From: Nannocystis punicea
GTDB taxonomy: Bacteria > Myxococcota_A > Polyangia > Nannocystales > Nannocystaceae
Assembly: GCF_026965555.1 (NCBI RefSeq)
Contig: NZ_CP114040.1
Coordinates: 6,820,001 to 6,884,000, forward strand
Direction: 5' to 3'
DNA: 64,000 nucleotides
In this document: one piece after another, positions 32,805-40,746 of the stretch
Numbering within the stretch: position 1 is the first letter of the stretch
Layout of the letters: the number at the start of each line of letters is the position of its first letter
Notes under the pieces: model-generated
Seen by the model: the letters and a program-made list of their open reading frames with translations, nothing else
What the model was told of the DNA's origin: nothing
Database searches by the model: none
Position numbers and translations under genes: made by a program

Positions 32805-35800
32805 TCACTCCGCGAGGCGGCGCTCGGCGGGGCTGGCGGCCAGGCTGTCGAGCAGGACCGCGAGCATCGCCTCGCCGCCGGCGACGACGCGCGCGTCGGC
32901 CCGTGCGCGGCTCAGCGATGCTGCGCCTCGCGGATCGGCCGGCGCGCGGCGCACCGCCAGGAGCCCCGAGACCAGCGCGAAGGTGACGCGATCGAGCTCA
33001 CCAGCCGGCGCCTCGGCGAACTCGGCCAGCAGCGCCGCGGCTCGCTCGAGCTCGCCCGAGACCAGCGCCGCCGCCGCCAGGCCGAGCCGCGCGTCGGCGC
33101 TCGCTTCGCTCCCCGCCCCTGCCTCGGCCTCGATCGCGACGCGCCCCGCCTCGAGCTCCGCGCGCGCCTCGGCCACCTCGCCGCCGGCCAGCAGCGCCCA
33201 GCCCAGGGCCACGCGGAAGGACGCGGTGTGGTCGTCGTCGGCGCCGTGGGCCGCGGCATAGCCCGCCACTGCGCGGCGGAGGCTGGCGATCGCCGGCTCC
33301 GCGCGGCCGAGGAAGTAGTGGCCCGTGCCGAGCAGCGCCGCCACCTCGGCGTGCTCGATGCGCGCGGGCTCGAGGGCCTCGGCGAACACCGCCTCCGCGC
33401 GCCCGGCGAGCGCCACGGCGCGCTCGAAGCGCCCCGCGTCGAGCTCGAGCTGGGCCAGCACGAATGCGGCCCGCCCGGCGTCGAGCGTCCTGGCCTCGTC
33501 CGTGCCCTCCCAGATCTCGACGGCCCGGCGCATCAGCTCGCCCGCGAGGGCCTCGTGGTCCTCCGCCCCGGCGCGCGCAGTGCCGCGGAGGGCCTGGGCC
33601 AGGTTGTAGGCCGCCCGGGCGACCTCGGGGTGCCGCGGCCCGAACACCCGCTCGCGCTGCGCGAGGGCCCGCGCGAAGGCCTCGCGGGCCGCCCCGGCCT
33701 CGCCGCGCTCGAGCAGCGCCGTGCCGAGGTTCGACGCCGCGTGCGACGCGTACAGCAAATCGTCCTGCTCGACCAGCGCGGCCTCGGCGGCCCGCAGCTG
33801 CGCGACTGCGGCGTCGAACTCCCGGGCCAGCAGCGAGAGGTTGCCGCGGATCGCGTCGAGGCGCGCCGCAGTGCCCGCGTCGAGCCCCACCCGGGCGGCC
33901 GCCGCATCGGCGCGGCGCAGCCACTGCCGACCCGCCGCGAGATCGGGGGCCTCCGTCGCCGCGATCATCGCCATGTGACGCCAGCTGCCGGCGACCACGC
34001 GATCGTGGTGCGCCGCCTCGGCCGCGTCCGCCGCCTGCTCGAGCCGCTCCAGGCCCTCCTCGCTGCGGCCACGCGCCAGCGCCACGCGCCCCAGCACCGC
34101 CGCGACCTCGGCCGTCAGCGGGGCGTGGCCGAGCGCCTGCGCCCTGGCCGCGAGCGGCTCGGCCTCCGCCCACGCCGCCTCGACCCGCCCCGTGAGCAGC
34201 TCGGTCTCGGCGCGCGCGAGCTGCTCGCGGACCTGCTGCACCTCGCCGGCCAGCGCGGCCGGCGGTTCGGGCGGCCCGCCCTGTCGGGCCTCGCGCGCGC
34301 ACGCCTGCGGGTCCTCGAGGTGCAGCACCGCCTCCGGCGCCGCGCGCAGCACCGGCGACTCGCCGGCGAGCAACGCGCCGACCAGGGCCTGCGCCGCGCC
34401 CCGGTGGCGCTCGAGGCACGCGCCGAGGCGGTCGAGCACCACCGGGTCCCCGCCCGTCCGGGCCCGACACAGCGCGCCGCGGGCCGCCGACCAGCGCGCG
34501 CTCCAGCGGTCGAGGCTGGCCGCCACCGAGGTCCCGCTGTCGGCCAGCCAGGCCATACCCTCGGCCGCGCTCGCCGCGGCGAAGCGCTGCTCGAGCTGCG
34601 CGCGCTCGTCGGCGCCCCAGGTCCCGTCGAGCTCGCGCGCCACCGCGGCGCAATCGTCGACCGCCGCGGCCGCGCTCCACCACGCCACCGAGCCCCCGCT
34701 CAGCAGGCCCACCGCCAGCGCCGCCGCGCCCGAGAGCATCACCCGTCGGCGCCGTCGACGACCGGCGAGCCCCGCCTCGATCGCGGCCAGCAACGCGTCG
34801 ACCTCATCCCAGCGGCGCTCGGGCTCGGCCTGCAGCCCGCGGCGGAGGATCGGCCACAGCCACCCCGCGAGCTCGTCGCGCGGCGGCTCGGCGGGCACCC
34901 ACTCCGCGCGGCCCTTCGCCACGTCCTCGAGGGTGCGCCGCGGGAACGGCCGGCGCCCCCACAGCCCCTCGTAGATCGACACGCACAGCGCGAACTGATC
35001 CGAGCGCGCGTCGGCGTGGCCGCGGAATTGCTCGGCCGGCATGTACGCCGGCGTGCCCGCGACCTCGCTCGAGCGGTCGAGCGTCGGCAAGCGGGCGCGC
35101 GACTCCTCGTCCACCTCCTCCGACCTCGGCTCGCTCCGCGCCGCCTCGCCGGCCTCGAGCGCCGCGAGACCGAAGTCGACCACCGCCACGCGACCGTCGA
35201 TGCCGCGCAGGATGTTGTCGGGCTTGAAGTCGCGGTGGACGACCCCCGCGCGATGGGCCGCGGCCAGACCTCGCCCCGCCGCGAGGTAAGCCGCGAGCAC
35301 CTGGTCCTGGCCCGGCCGCGGCTGCGCGCCGAGCCACTCGCGCAGGCTCCCGCCCTCGATGCGCTCCATCGCCAGGTACGTGCGGCCGTCGTGCTCGCCC
35401 ACCTCGTACACGTGCACCACGTTGGGGTGGGCCAGCCGCGCGAGCGCCCGGGCCTCCACGCGCAGGCGCGCCGTCGAGCGCGGGTCCGCGAGGTGAGCGT
35501 GGACCAGCTTGATCGCGATGGGTCGCTCGAGCTCGTCGTCGAACGCGAGGTGGACCTCGCCCATGGCCCCGGCCCCGAGGCGATGCACGAGGCGATAGCG
35601 GCCGATCCGCGGCGCCGGCCCGCGGGCGAACAGGCGCGACCGCAGCTCGGAGAACAGGCGCTCGTCGTCCACGCCGCTGAACGCGAGCTGCTCGGTGGGT
35701 GCGTCGGCCGCAGGCCCCTCGAGGCCGAACGGCGTCGACGCGCCGTCCCCCGAGCCGACCGACTCGGACGACGACGAAGCTCCCCGATCGAACCGCTCGC

Positions 35801-35837
35801 CCTGCGCCCTCACGTCGCCCCCGCCGACTCGAACCAT
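32805..35837 (-). CDS. Large Ser/Thr protein kinase with TPR-rich C-terminus
   Basis: 1010 aa. Kinase motifs: glycine loop LGAGAMGEVH (88-97), Lys110 (AIK), HRDFKPDN (201-208), DFG (221-223). The APE motif reads MPAEQF (266-271) instead of the usual MAPEQF. A basic stretch and one membrane helix (about 366-390, MLSGAAALAVGLLSGGSVAWW) follow. The remaining 600 residues are Ala/Glu/Leu/Arg-rich helices of TPR type (ASNLGTALLERGEAGAAREA, ARAAYNLAQALRG), a layout common in myxobacterial kinases. It heads a same-strand group with the small beta protein, the ECF sigma factor and the PixA-like gene. Confidence 0.92.
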   Translation of the reverse strand: MVRVGGGDVRAQGERFDRGASSSSESVGSGDGASTPFGLEGPAADAPTEQLAFSGVDDERLFSELRSRLFARGPAPRIGRYRLVHRLGAGAMGEVHLAFDDELERPIAIKLVHAHLADPRSTARLRVEARALARLAHPNVVHVYEVGEHDGRTYLAMERIEGGSLREWLGAQPRPGQDQVLAAYLAAGRGLAAAHRAGVVHRDFKPDNILRGIDGRVAVVDFGLAALEAGEAARSEPRSEEVDEESRARLPTLDRSSEVAGTPAYMPAEQFRGHADARSDQFALCVSIYEGLWGRRPFPRRTLEDVAKGRAEWVPAEPPRDELAGWLWPILRRGLQAEPERRWDEVDALLAAIEAGLAGRRRRRRVMLSGAAALAVGLLSGGSVAWWSAAAAVDDCAAVARELDGTWGADERAQLEQRFAAASAAEGMAWLADSGTSVAASLDRWSARWSAARGALCRARTGGDPVVLDRLGACLERHRGAAQALVGALLAGESPVLRAAPEAVLHLEDPQACAREARQGGPPEPPAALAGEVQQVREQLARAETELLTGRVEAAWAEAEPLAARAQALGHAPLTAEVAAVLGRVALARGRSEEGLERLEQAADAAEAAHHDRVVAGSWRHMAMIAATEAPDLAAGRQWLRRADAAAARVGLDAGTAARLDAIRGNLSLLAREFDAAVAQLRAAEAALVEQDDLLYASHAASNLGTALLERGEAGAAREAFARALAQRERVFGPRHPEVARAAYNLAQALRGTARAGAEDHEALAGELMRRAVEIWEGTDEARTLDAGRAAFVLAQLELDAGRFERAVALAGRAEAVFAEALEPARIEHAEVAALLGTGHYFLGRAEPAIASLRRAVAGYAAAHGADDDHTASFRVALGWALLAGGEVAEARAELEAGRVAIEAEAGAGSEASADARLGLAAAALVSGELERAAALLAEFAEAPAGELDRVTFALVSGLLAVRRAPADPRGAASLSRARADARVVAGGEAMLAVLLDSLAASPAERRLAE

Positions 35838-36242
35838 CTCTTCCGATCGCCGCGAGCGTCAAGCGGCGGACGGGGCGCACGAAGTCCCGGCGCTCGTGGA
35901 CTCAACGCACAATGCCTACGGACGAGCCGCCTCGCTCCGCTCTCGATCGAGCAGAAGCTCGCCGCTCTGCGAAGCTCCGGTCGCACGCGTCACGAGCAGA
36001 TGTCGGCGCGCAGACGCGCGCCAAAACAATCGCATCGCGCTGGTGAACCTTCGCACCCCCACGTCCGCCGACCGGTTGCGCCCGCGCGCACCGCCCGAAG
36101 GTTTCGCTCGGAAGCCGACCCCACGCCGGACTGCGCGTCACCCCCCACGCGCTCTTCGGGGCCACGCCCACCGCTCGCAGGCCGAGAGACGCGATCACGC
36201 CGGCTGTCGCCAATCGACGAAAACGCGTCGGTGTCGTCCCTG
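35838..36242. other. Intergenic region upstream of the large kinase
   Basis: About 400 bp with no credible gene on either strand; frames here are short and Arg-rich. It probably carries the kinase promoter. No repeat recognised. Confidence 0.35.
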
Positions 36243-36578
36243 CTATCTTTCTGCGCACCCTCGGAGGGGACATGCAAGCGCCGGCTCGGCGTCGTCCGCC
36301 AGGGCCACGCGCGCGAGCCTGGCGACCAGCGGCGCGAACACGAGGTCGCCGGCGCGGTGCACCGGATCGTCGAGGTAGCGCTGGAGCGCCGGCAGATCGG
36401 CGATACCGACGCAGTAGGCGCGTGTGAAGCCCTGCGCCGGATCGCCGAGGTCCTGGCCGATCACCGCGAAGGACACCGACTCCATCGCCGCCGTCCGCCT
36501 CGGCGCCGCCATCGCCCGCGTCCGGCCCTCCGGGCCCGCCCCGTCCTTGAAGCTGAAACGCAGCACATTCAGGATCAT
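36243..36578 (-). CDS. Dabb-type stress-responsive alpha/beta-barrel protein
   Basis: 111 aa. The ATG at 36578 is preferred to the upstream frame: it has GGAGGG 8 nt before it and gives the typical Dabb opening MILNVLRFSFKDGAG. The middle (SFAVIGQDLGDPAQGFTRAY) and the helix LPALQRYLDDPVHRAGDLVF match the ferredoxin-like Dabb fold, where a conserved His-containing HxxH-like segment follows. Dimeric, cytosolic, substrate unknown. It is divergent from an HxlR regulator, which likely controls it. Confidence 0.75.
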   Translation of the reverse strand: MILNVLRFSFKDGAGPEGRTRAMAAPRRTAAMESVSFAVIGQDLGDPAQGFTRAYCVGIADLPALQRYLDDPVHRAGDLVFAPLVARLARVALADDAEPALACPLRGCAER

Positions 36579-36694
36579 GACAATACCCTCCCTCACGGCG
36601 ACACCCATCGTGTCACGCGTTTTCTCGGGCCTCGGGCCCCGCGCGGCCCGACGCCGACTCGCCGATTACGATATCGCCGTAGTTTCGCTTGTAA

Positions 36695-36745
36695 AGCAGA
36701 TAACCGCGGGTAACCGCGAATCGTAGTATCTCGGCGGTAACCACT
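36695..36745. promoter_or_regulatory. Candidate HxlR operator region
   Basis: Between the divergent Dabb and HxlR genes the motif GTAACC/ATAACC recurs three times (36700, 36710, 36737 regions), two copies inside TAACCGCGGGTAACCGCG. This stretch is much more A/T-rich than its surroundings. Binding by the HxlR protein is inferred from position. Confidence 0.45.
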
Positions 36746-36755
36746 CCGAGGCGAC

Positions 36756-37166
36756 GTGACGCTCTCCCGACGCAAGAACAGGGCCCCGCCGCTCCCGCCC
36801 GTCTGTCCGCTCACCGAGTGCATGAAGCTGCTCGGCGGCGCCTGGACCGCGAACCTGATCTGGCGCCTGAGCGGCGACCCGCGCCGCTTCAGCGAGCTGC
36901 GCGCCGACATCCCGCGGATCTCCGCCAAGGTGCTCACCACCCGGCTGCGCGCGCTCGAGGAGAACGGCGTCGTCACGCGCCACGTCGTCGCCAGCGCCCC
37001 GCCCTCCGTCGAGTACGCGCTGACCGATCTGGGCCGCGAGCTCATCCCCGTCATCGACACCATCGTCCGCGTCGGCATGAAGCTGCAACGCATGGCCGCG
37101 TCGGCGCCCGCCACCGCCACGGACGAGCGCGCGCGCCAGAGCGGCCCCACCCGACGGGCTCGCTGA
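36756..37166 (+). CDS. HxlR-family transcriptional regulator
   Basis: 136 aa. Shows the HxlR winged-helix pattern: CPLTECMKLLGGAWTANLIW, then FSELRADIPRISAKVLTTRL as the recognition region, and YALTDLGRELIPVIDTI as the wing and dimer helix. GTG at 36756 is the likely start. HxlR proteins are MarR-like repressors or activators, often sensing reactive or aromatic compounds. The divergent Dabb gene is the probable target. A single Cys (Cys17) near the N-terminus could be redox-active, as in related regulators. Confidence 0.85.
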   Translation: MTLSRRKNRAPPLPPVCPLTECMKLLGGAWTANLIWRLSGDPRRFSELRADIPRISAKVLTTRLRALEENGVVTRHVVASAPPSVEYALTDLGRELIPVIDTIVRVGMKLQRMAASAPATATDERARQSGPTRRAR

Positions 37167-37250
37167 GGGCCTGTCTCTCGCAGCAGGGGCTACGGTTCCC
37201 CGGGCGGGGCTTGTCACCTGCGGGGGCCCGTGTTACGGCCGAAGACAGCG

Positions 37251-37661
37251 ATGTTCACGCAGCTCGCAGCGCGCCAGAGCGAGGTCGTCACCGCCTTCAT
37301 GGACAGCCTCGAGCCCGAGCTGTCGTGGCGGAGGGCCTTCATTCACGCCGAGTTCCCCGCCGACGACCCGGACGCCATGAGCCTCACCGAGGCGTTCCTC
37401 GTCCTCGCGCGGCCCGATCCCGCCCGGCCTCACTGGCTGCCGCTCGAGTTCCCGGTCATCGCGGCGCTGGAGCGCCTGTATCGCGACTACCTCGCCGCCG
37501 GGCAGGGCTTCACGCAGCTCGACCTGAGCATCGCCGCGCCCGACGGCAAGTACCGCTTCGAGTTCAGCCGCGACCCCTCCCCGCGCCTCAACGGCCAGCG
37601 CGATCCCGACGCGGAGCCCCGCCTGCTCCGCCGTTACGCCGACCTGCTCGCGGAGCGCTGA
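37251..37661 (+). CDS. YezG-like (DUF600-type) putative immunity protein
   Basis: 136 aa from the ATG at 37251 (a GTG at 37230 is an alternative). An N-terminal helix with Trp (MDSLEPELSWRRAFIHAEF), a central helix (VIAALERLYRDYLAAGQ), and a C-terminal FTQLDLSIAAPDGKYRFEF with FSRDPSPRLNG recall the YezG immunity family, whose members pair with polymorphic toxins. No toxin gene is next to it, so it may be an orphan immunity gene. The family call is tentative. Confidence 0.6.
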   Translation: MFTQLAARQSEVVTAFMDSLEPELSWRRAFIHAEFPADDPDAMSLTEAFLVLARPDPARPHWLPLEFPVIAALERLYRDYLAAGQGFTQLDLSIAAPDGKYRFEFSRDPSPRLNGQRDPDAEPRLLRRYADLLAER

Positions 37662-37679
37662 CGGGAGGCGCCGCGCCGC

Positions 37680-38423
37680 ATGCCGAACGGATTTCACGAC
37701 GACCCGTCGATCGACCAGATCTTCCACCGTCACACCGAGCACGGCCACTATCAATTCCGGACTTGCCGTGGCACCGGCGGATTCGTCTCGGTCCACCTCG
37801 AGCACGACCGGGGCTATGCATACTCCCCCGCGTGGGACACCCTCGACCTCGCGCCGTTCGTCCGCGGCTGGCGCCCCCGCCCGACGCGCCCGCAGGTCGA
37901 GGCGTCGACGGCGGACCTCGTCGCCCGCCTCGTATCGTTGCAGGCCTCGAATCCCCGCTCCACCTGCCGGCCCGACCGCGCCAGCGCCTTTCTCCTGCTC
38001 GCGGACTGGTGCGTCCTGCTCGGCGGCTATTCCACGTACATGCGCGCCCCGGGCGGGCCGCTCGCGCGCGTGGAGCCGCCGATCGGCAGCCGCTGCGACG
38101 AACGATTGCGGCGCGCCATCGCGGCGGAGCCGAGTCTCCACGATCTCGCGCGCGCCACCCACGTGCACGCCGAGGTCGGCCTCATGTTCCACACGCCGGG
38201 CGAATGCGTGTACGACCTCGCGGCCGTCGGCGAATTGCTGGCCAGCACCGTGCCGCTGCACGAGCACCCCGAATGGCCCGAGATCGCCCGCGCGCCGGTC
38301 GATTCGCTCGAGTCGACCGGCCGGGTGGTCCTGGCGATGCGCGACGAGGCAGTGGCCCATGGATCCGACCACGTCATCATCCGCTGGCGCAACCGCGACC
38401 CGGCGATGCAGACGCCGCGCTGA
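37680..38423 (+). CDS. Hypothetical protein, 247 aa
   Basis: Starts 18 bp after the YezG-like gene, so probably co-transcribed. Soluble, mixed alpha/beta, with notable His-rich segments (IFHRHTEHGHYQF, ATHVHAEVGLMFH) that could bind metal, and WCVLLGG in the middle. No signal peptide. No family recognised. By position it may also belong to a toxin-immunity set (weak inference). Confidence 0.7.
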   Translation: MPNGFHDDPSIDQIFHRHTEHGHYQFRTCRGTGGFVSVHLEHDRGYAYSPAWDTLDLAPFVRGWRPRPTRPQVEASTADLVARLVSLQASNPRSTCRPDRASAFLLLADWCVLLGGYSTYMRAPGGPLARVEPPIGSRCDERLRRAIAAEPSLHDLARATHVHAEVGLMFHTPGECVYDLAAVGELLASTVPLHEHPEWPEIARAPVDSLESTGRVVLAMRDEAVAHGSDHVIIRWRNRDPAMQTPR

Positions 38424-38603
38424 CGAGCCCCGCTGATTGCGACGGGTGAGCGAGCGAAGTCGCCCCGCGTCATGGAAGGGAGCGCGAGCGAGCCGGGGGC
38501 TCACGGCCGTCCCCCGATCGGGCGCGATCTTTCGCAGCGAGCCGCCGATTCAAGGCGCGCCCCTCGCGATTCCGACGAGACCGCGACATAATGCCGTCCG
38601 CCG

Positions 38604-40151
38604 ATGCCCCCAGGATCGATCCAGCCCGAGGTCACCGCCGCTCCGTCGCGACTCGCCCCCGAGCGAGCGCTGGTGCATCCGGCCTGGCTCGTCGCCCTCG
38701 CGCTCCTCCTCGTCAACGACCACGTCTTCAAGGCCGCCGGCGAGCTGCCCGCCCTGTTCACCGGCAAGGCCAGCGACTTCGCCGGCCTGTTCGTCGCGCC
38801 CGTCCTGCTCGCGGCCCTCGTGCGCGCGCGCAGCCGGGCCGCGCTGCTCGCCTGTCACGCCGCGGTCGGGCTCGGCTTCGTCGCCCTCAAGCTCGTCCCT
38901 GCCGCCGCCACGGCGTGGGTCGAGCTCGGCGCGCGGCTCGGCCTGCGCTGGCAGGTCGTCCTCGATCCGTCCGACCTCCTCGCCCTGCCGATGCTGCTCG
39001 CCTCCTGGCGCGTCCTCGTGCCCTGCAGCCGCGCCGCGCCGCCGCACGTGCGAGGCGCCTGGCGCCGCGCCGCCGAGCTCGCCGGGCTCGTCCTCGGCCT
39101 GTTCGCGTGCGTCGCCACCAGCAAGCTGCCGCCGCACGTCCCGACCGCGCGGGACGGCCAGGTCGTCATCGCGGCCCGCGGCGACGTCCCGGTGCACGTC
39201 CTCGATCTCGCCAGCGGCCAGCCGCGCGCCGCTCTGCGCGTCACGCCCGCCTCCAACCCGCCCAGCGTCGCCGGCGGCGTGGTCCTGACCCGCGACGCCG
39301 ACGGGCTCGCCGCCGTCTCGCTCGTCGACGGCGTGCGCCGCTGGACCTTCCCCAGGCGGGACGACGAGCACCTCGGCGAACCCGTCGCCGACGACGCCCG
39401 CGTCTACGTCCACCGCCGGCGCTTTCACGCCACCGACAACGCGTCGGTGTTCGACGGCGAGCAGCTGACCGCGATCGATCTGGCCACGGGCCGCGAGCAG
39501 TGGTCGATCCCCGTGAACCAAGGGGCCGCGTCGATCCTCGTGCCCGGCGCGCTCCTCCTGGCCGAGAAGAGCGAGCTGACGGCGATCGATCCGGCCACCG
39601 GGCAGCCGCGCTGGGCCTTCCGCGGGACCGACGACATCTACAGCCCGATCGCCGCCGGCCCGCACGTGTTCTTCGGCGATCCCGCCGGCACCTTGCACGC
39701 CCTCGACCGCGAGACCGGCCACGAGCTGTGGACCTGGGCCACCGGCTCGCGCGCGACCTTCGGCGTTGCCTCGCCGTACCACCCGCCCTACCTGTCGGCC
39801 GTCGACGGCCTGCTCTTCTTCGTCCGCCGCAGCGAGCTCGTCGCGTTCGACCTCGCGTCCCAGCGCCCCCGCTGGACGCGGCCCGACGTCGGCGCCGTGA
39901 CCACCGCGCCCGGCATCGCCCTGGCGCAGGTCCACGGCAAGTGGCACTACGTCGCCCTCGACCCCGCCACGGGTCAGGAGCGCTGGCAGCTCCGCCTGCG
40001 CGGCGGCTTCGTCGCGGCCCCGCGGATCGAGGACGGCGTCGTCGTGATGAACCTCGAGAAGGCCGGCCTGCGCGCCTACGACCTCGCCGACGGGCGCCTG
40101 CGCTGGACCTTCGACCCGAGGAAGCACCGCGAGCGCGAGGCCTCGCAGTGA
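38604..40151 (+). CDS. Membrane protein with C-terminal PQQ-like propeller
   Basis: 515 aa. The first about 180 residues hold roughly four membrane helices (WLVALALLLVNDHVFKAAGE, LFVAPVLLAALV, LLACHAAVGLGFVAL, LAGLVLGLFACVAT). The rest is a PQQ-type propeller with repeated DLATGREQWSIP, DPATGQPRWAFRG, DRETGHELWTW and DLADGRLRWTF. The domain is probably on the outer face of the inner membrane. There is no visible dehydrogenase active site, so a scaffold or sensing role is more likely than catalysis. ATG at 38604 is the first in-frame start. Confidence 0.83.
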   Translation: MPPGSIQPEVTAAPSRLAPERALVHPAWLVALALLLVNDHVFKAAGELPALFTGKASDFAGLFVAPVLLAALVRARSRAALLACHAAVGLGFVALKLVPAAATAWVELGARLGLRWQVVLDPSDLLALPMLLASWRVLVPCSRAAPPHVRGAWRRAAELAGLVLGLFACVATSKLPPHVPTARDGQVVIAARGDVPVHVLDLASGQPRAALRVTPASNPPSVAGGVVLTRDADGLAAVSLVDGVRRWTFPRRDDEHLGEPVADDARVYVHRRRFHATDNASVFDGEQLTAIDLATGREQWSIPVNQGAASILVPGALLLAEKSELTAIDPATGQPRWAFRGTDDIYSPIAAGPHVFFGDPAGTLHALDRETGHELWTWATGSRATFGVASPYHPPYLSAVDGLLFFVRRSELVAFDLASQRPRWTRPDVGAVTTAPGIALAQVHGKWHYVALDPATGQERWQLRLRGGFVAAPRIEDGVVVMNLEKAGLRAYDLADGRLRWTFDPRKHREREASQ

Positions 40152-40746
40152 TCCTCGGCGGCCGCCGGGCCGCCCTCCGATGAGCTCCTGAGGACATGTC
40201 CCATCAGACATATCCCGGAGGACATCTGAATGCCGCGACCGCCGCGTCTCACTGTCAGGCACCCGTGAGTTTCCGGGCGACGCTTCGCCCCCGACGGCGC
40301 CGGCATCGTGCTCGCCGGCCCGCAGGGCTTCGAGGCCCTCGGCGTCCGTCAGGTCGGCCCCCACCGGCGACGCAGTGTGGTCGAGCCAGCCTCGTCGTCC
40401 CCGGGGCGCCTTCGCCAGCCCCGTCGCCGGCCCCGGTCGCTCCCGGTCTCGCAGGACATGACCCTCGAGACATGTCCCAAGGCATCCATGGCGGCACCTG
40501 CCGACCGCGCCTGCGGACGCCGTCACCTCCGCTCCTTGCAGACATGTTCATCGAGACAGGTCGCATCCCAGCTGCGACCCACCGCCGCTTGGCCGCGCCA
40601 CGGGCGCGCCGCTCGCCCACCGCCGGACCTCCGCGCCGCGCGTCCTCGCAGGGGGACGCCGCCGGGTCCGAACGCGGTCCGATCGTCGGCCCGCCAGGCC
40701 GAGAGAATCGTGAGCCGCCGCGATCCGCTCGCGCGACTGCAAGGCC
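40152..40746. other. Repeat-bearing intergenic region with decamer palindromes
   Basis: No intact gene. It holds seven variants of RGACATGTCC: 40192 (perfect palindrome GGACATGTCC), 40206, 40220, 40454, 40469, 40540 and about 40554, mostly 14-15 bp apart within groups. Plus-strand scraps read like decayed coding (DGAGIVLAGPQGFEALGVRQ; EDMSHQTYPGG; QDMTLETCPK), similar to EDMPVTA segments in the kinase linker at 11100-11200. It may be eroded repeat-rich coding DNA or an operator cluster. Confidence 0.5.

Noticed and set aside
33228..36713. 1161-aa plus-strand frame
   Set aside because: Antisense shadow of the TPR kinase; Arg/Leu-rich with no domain signature.
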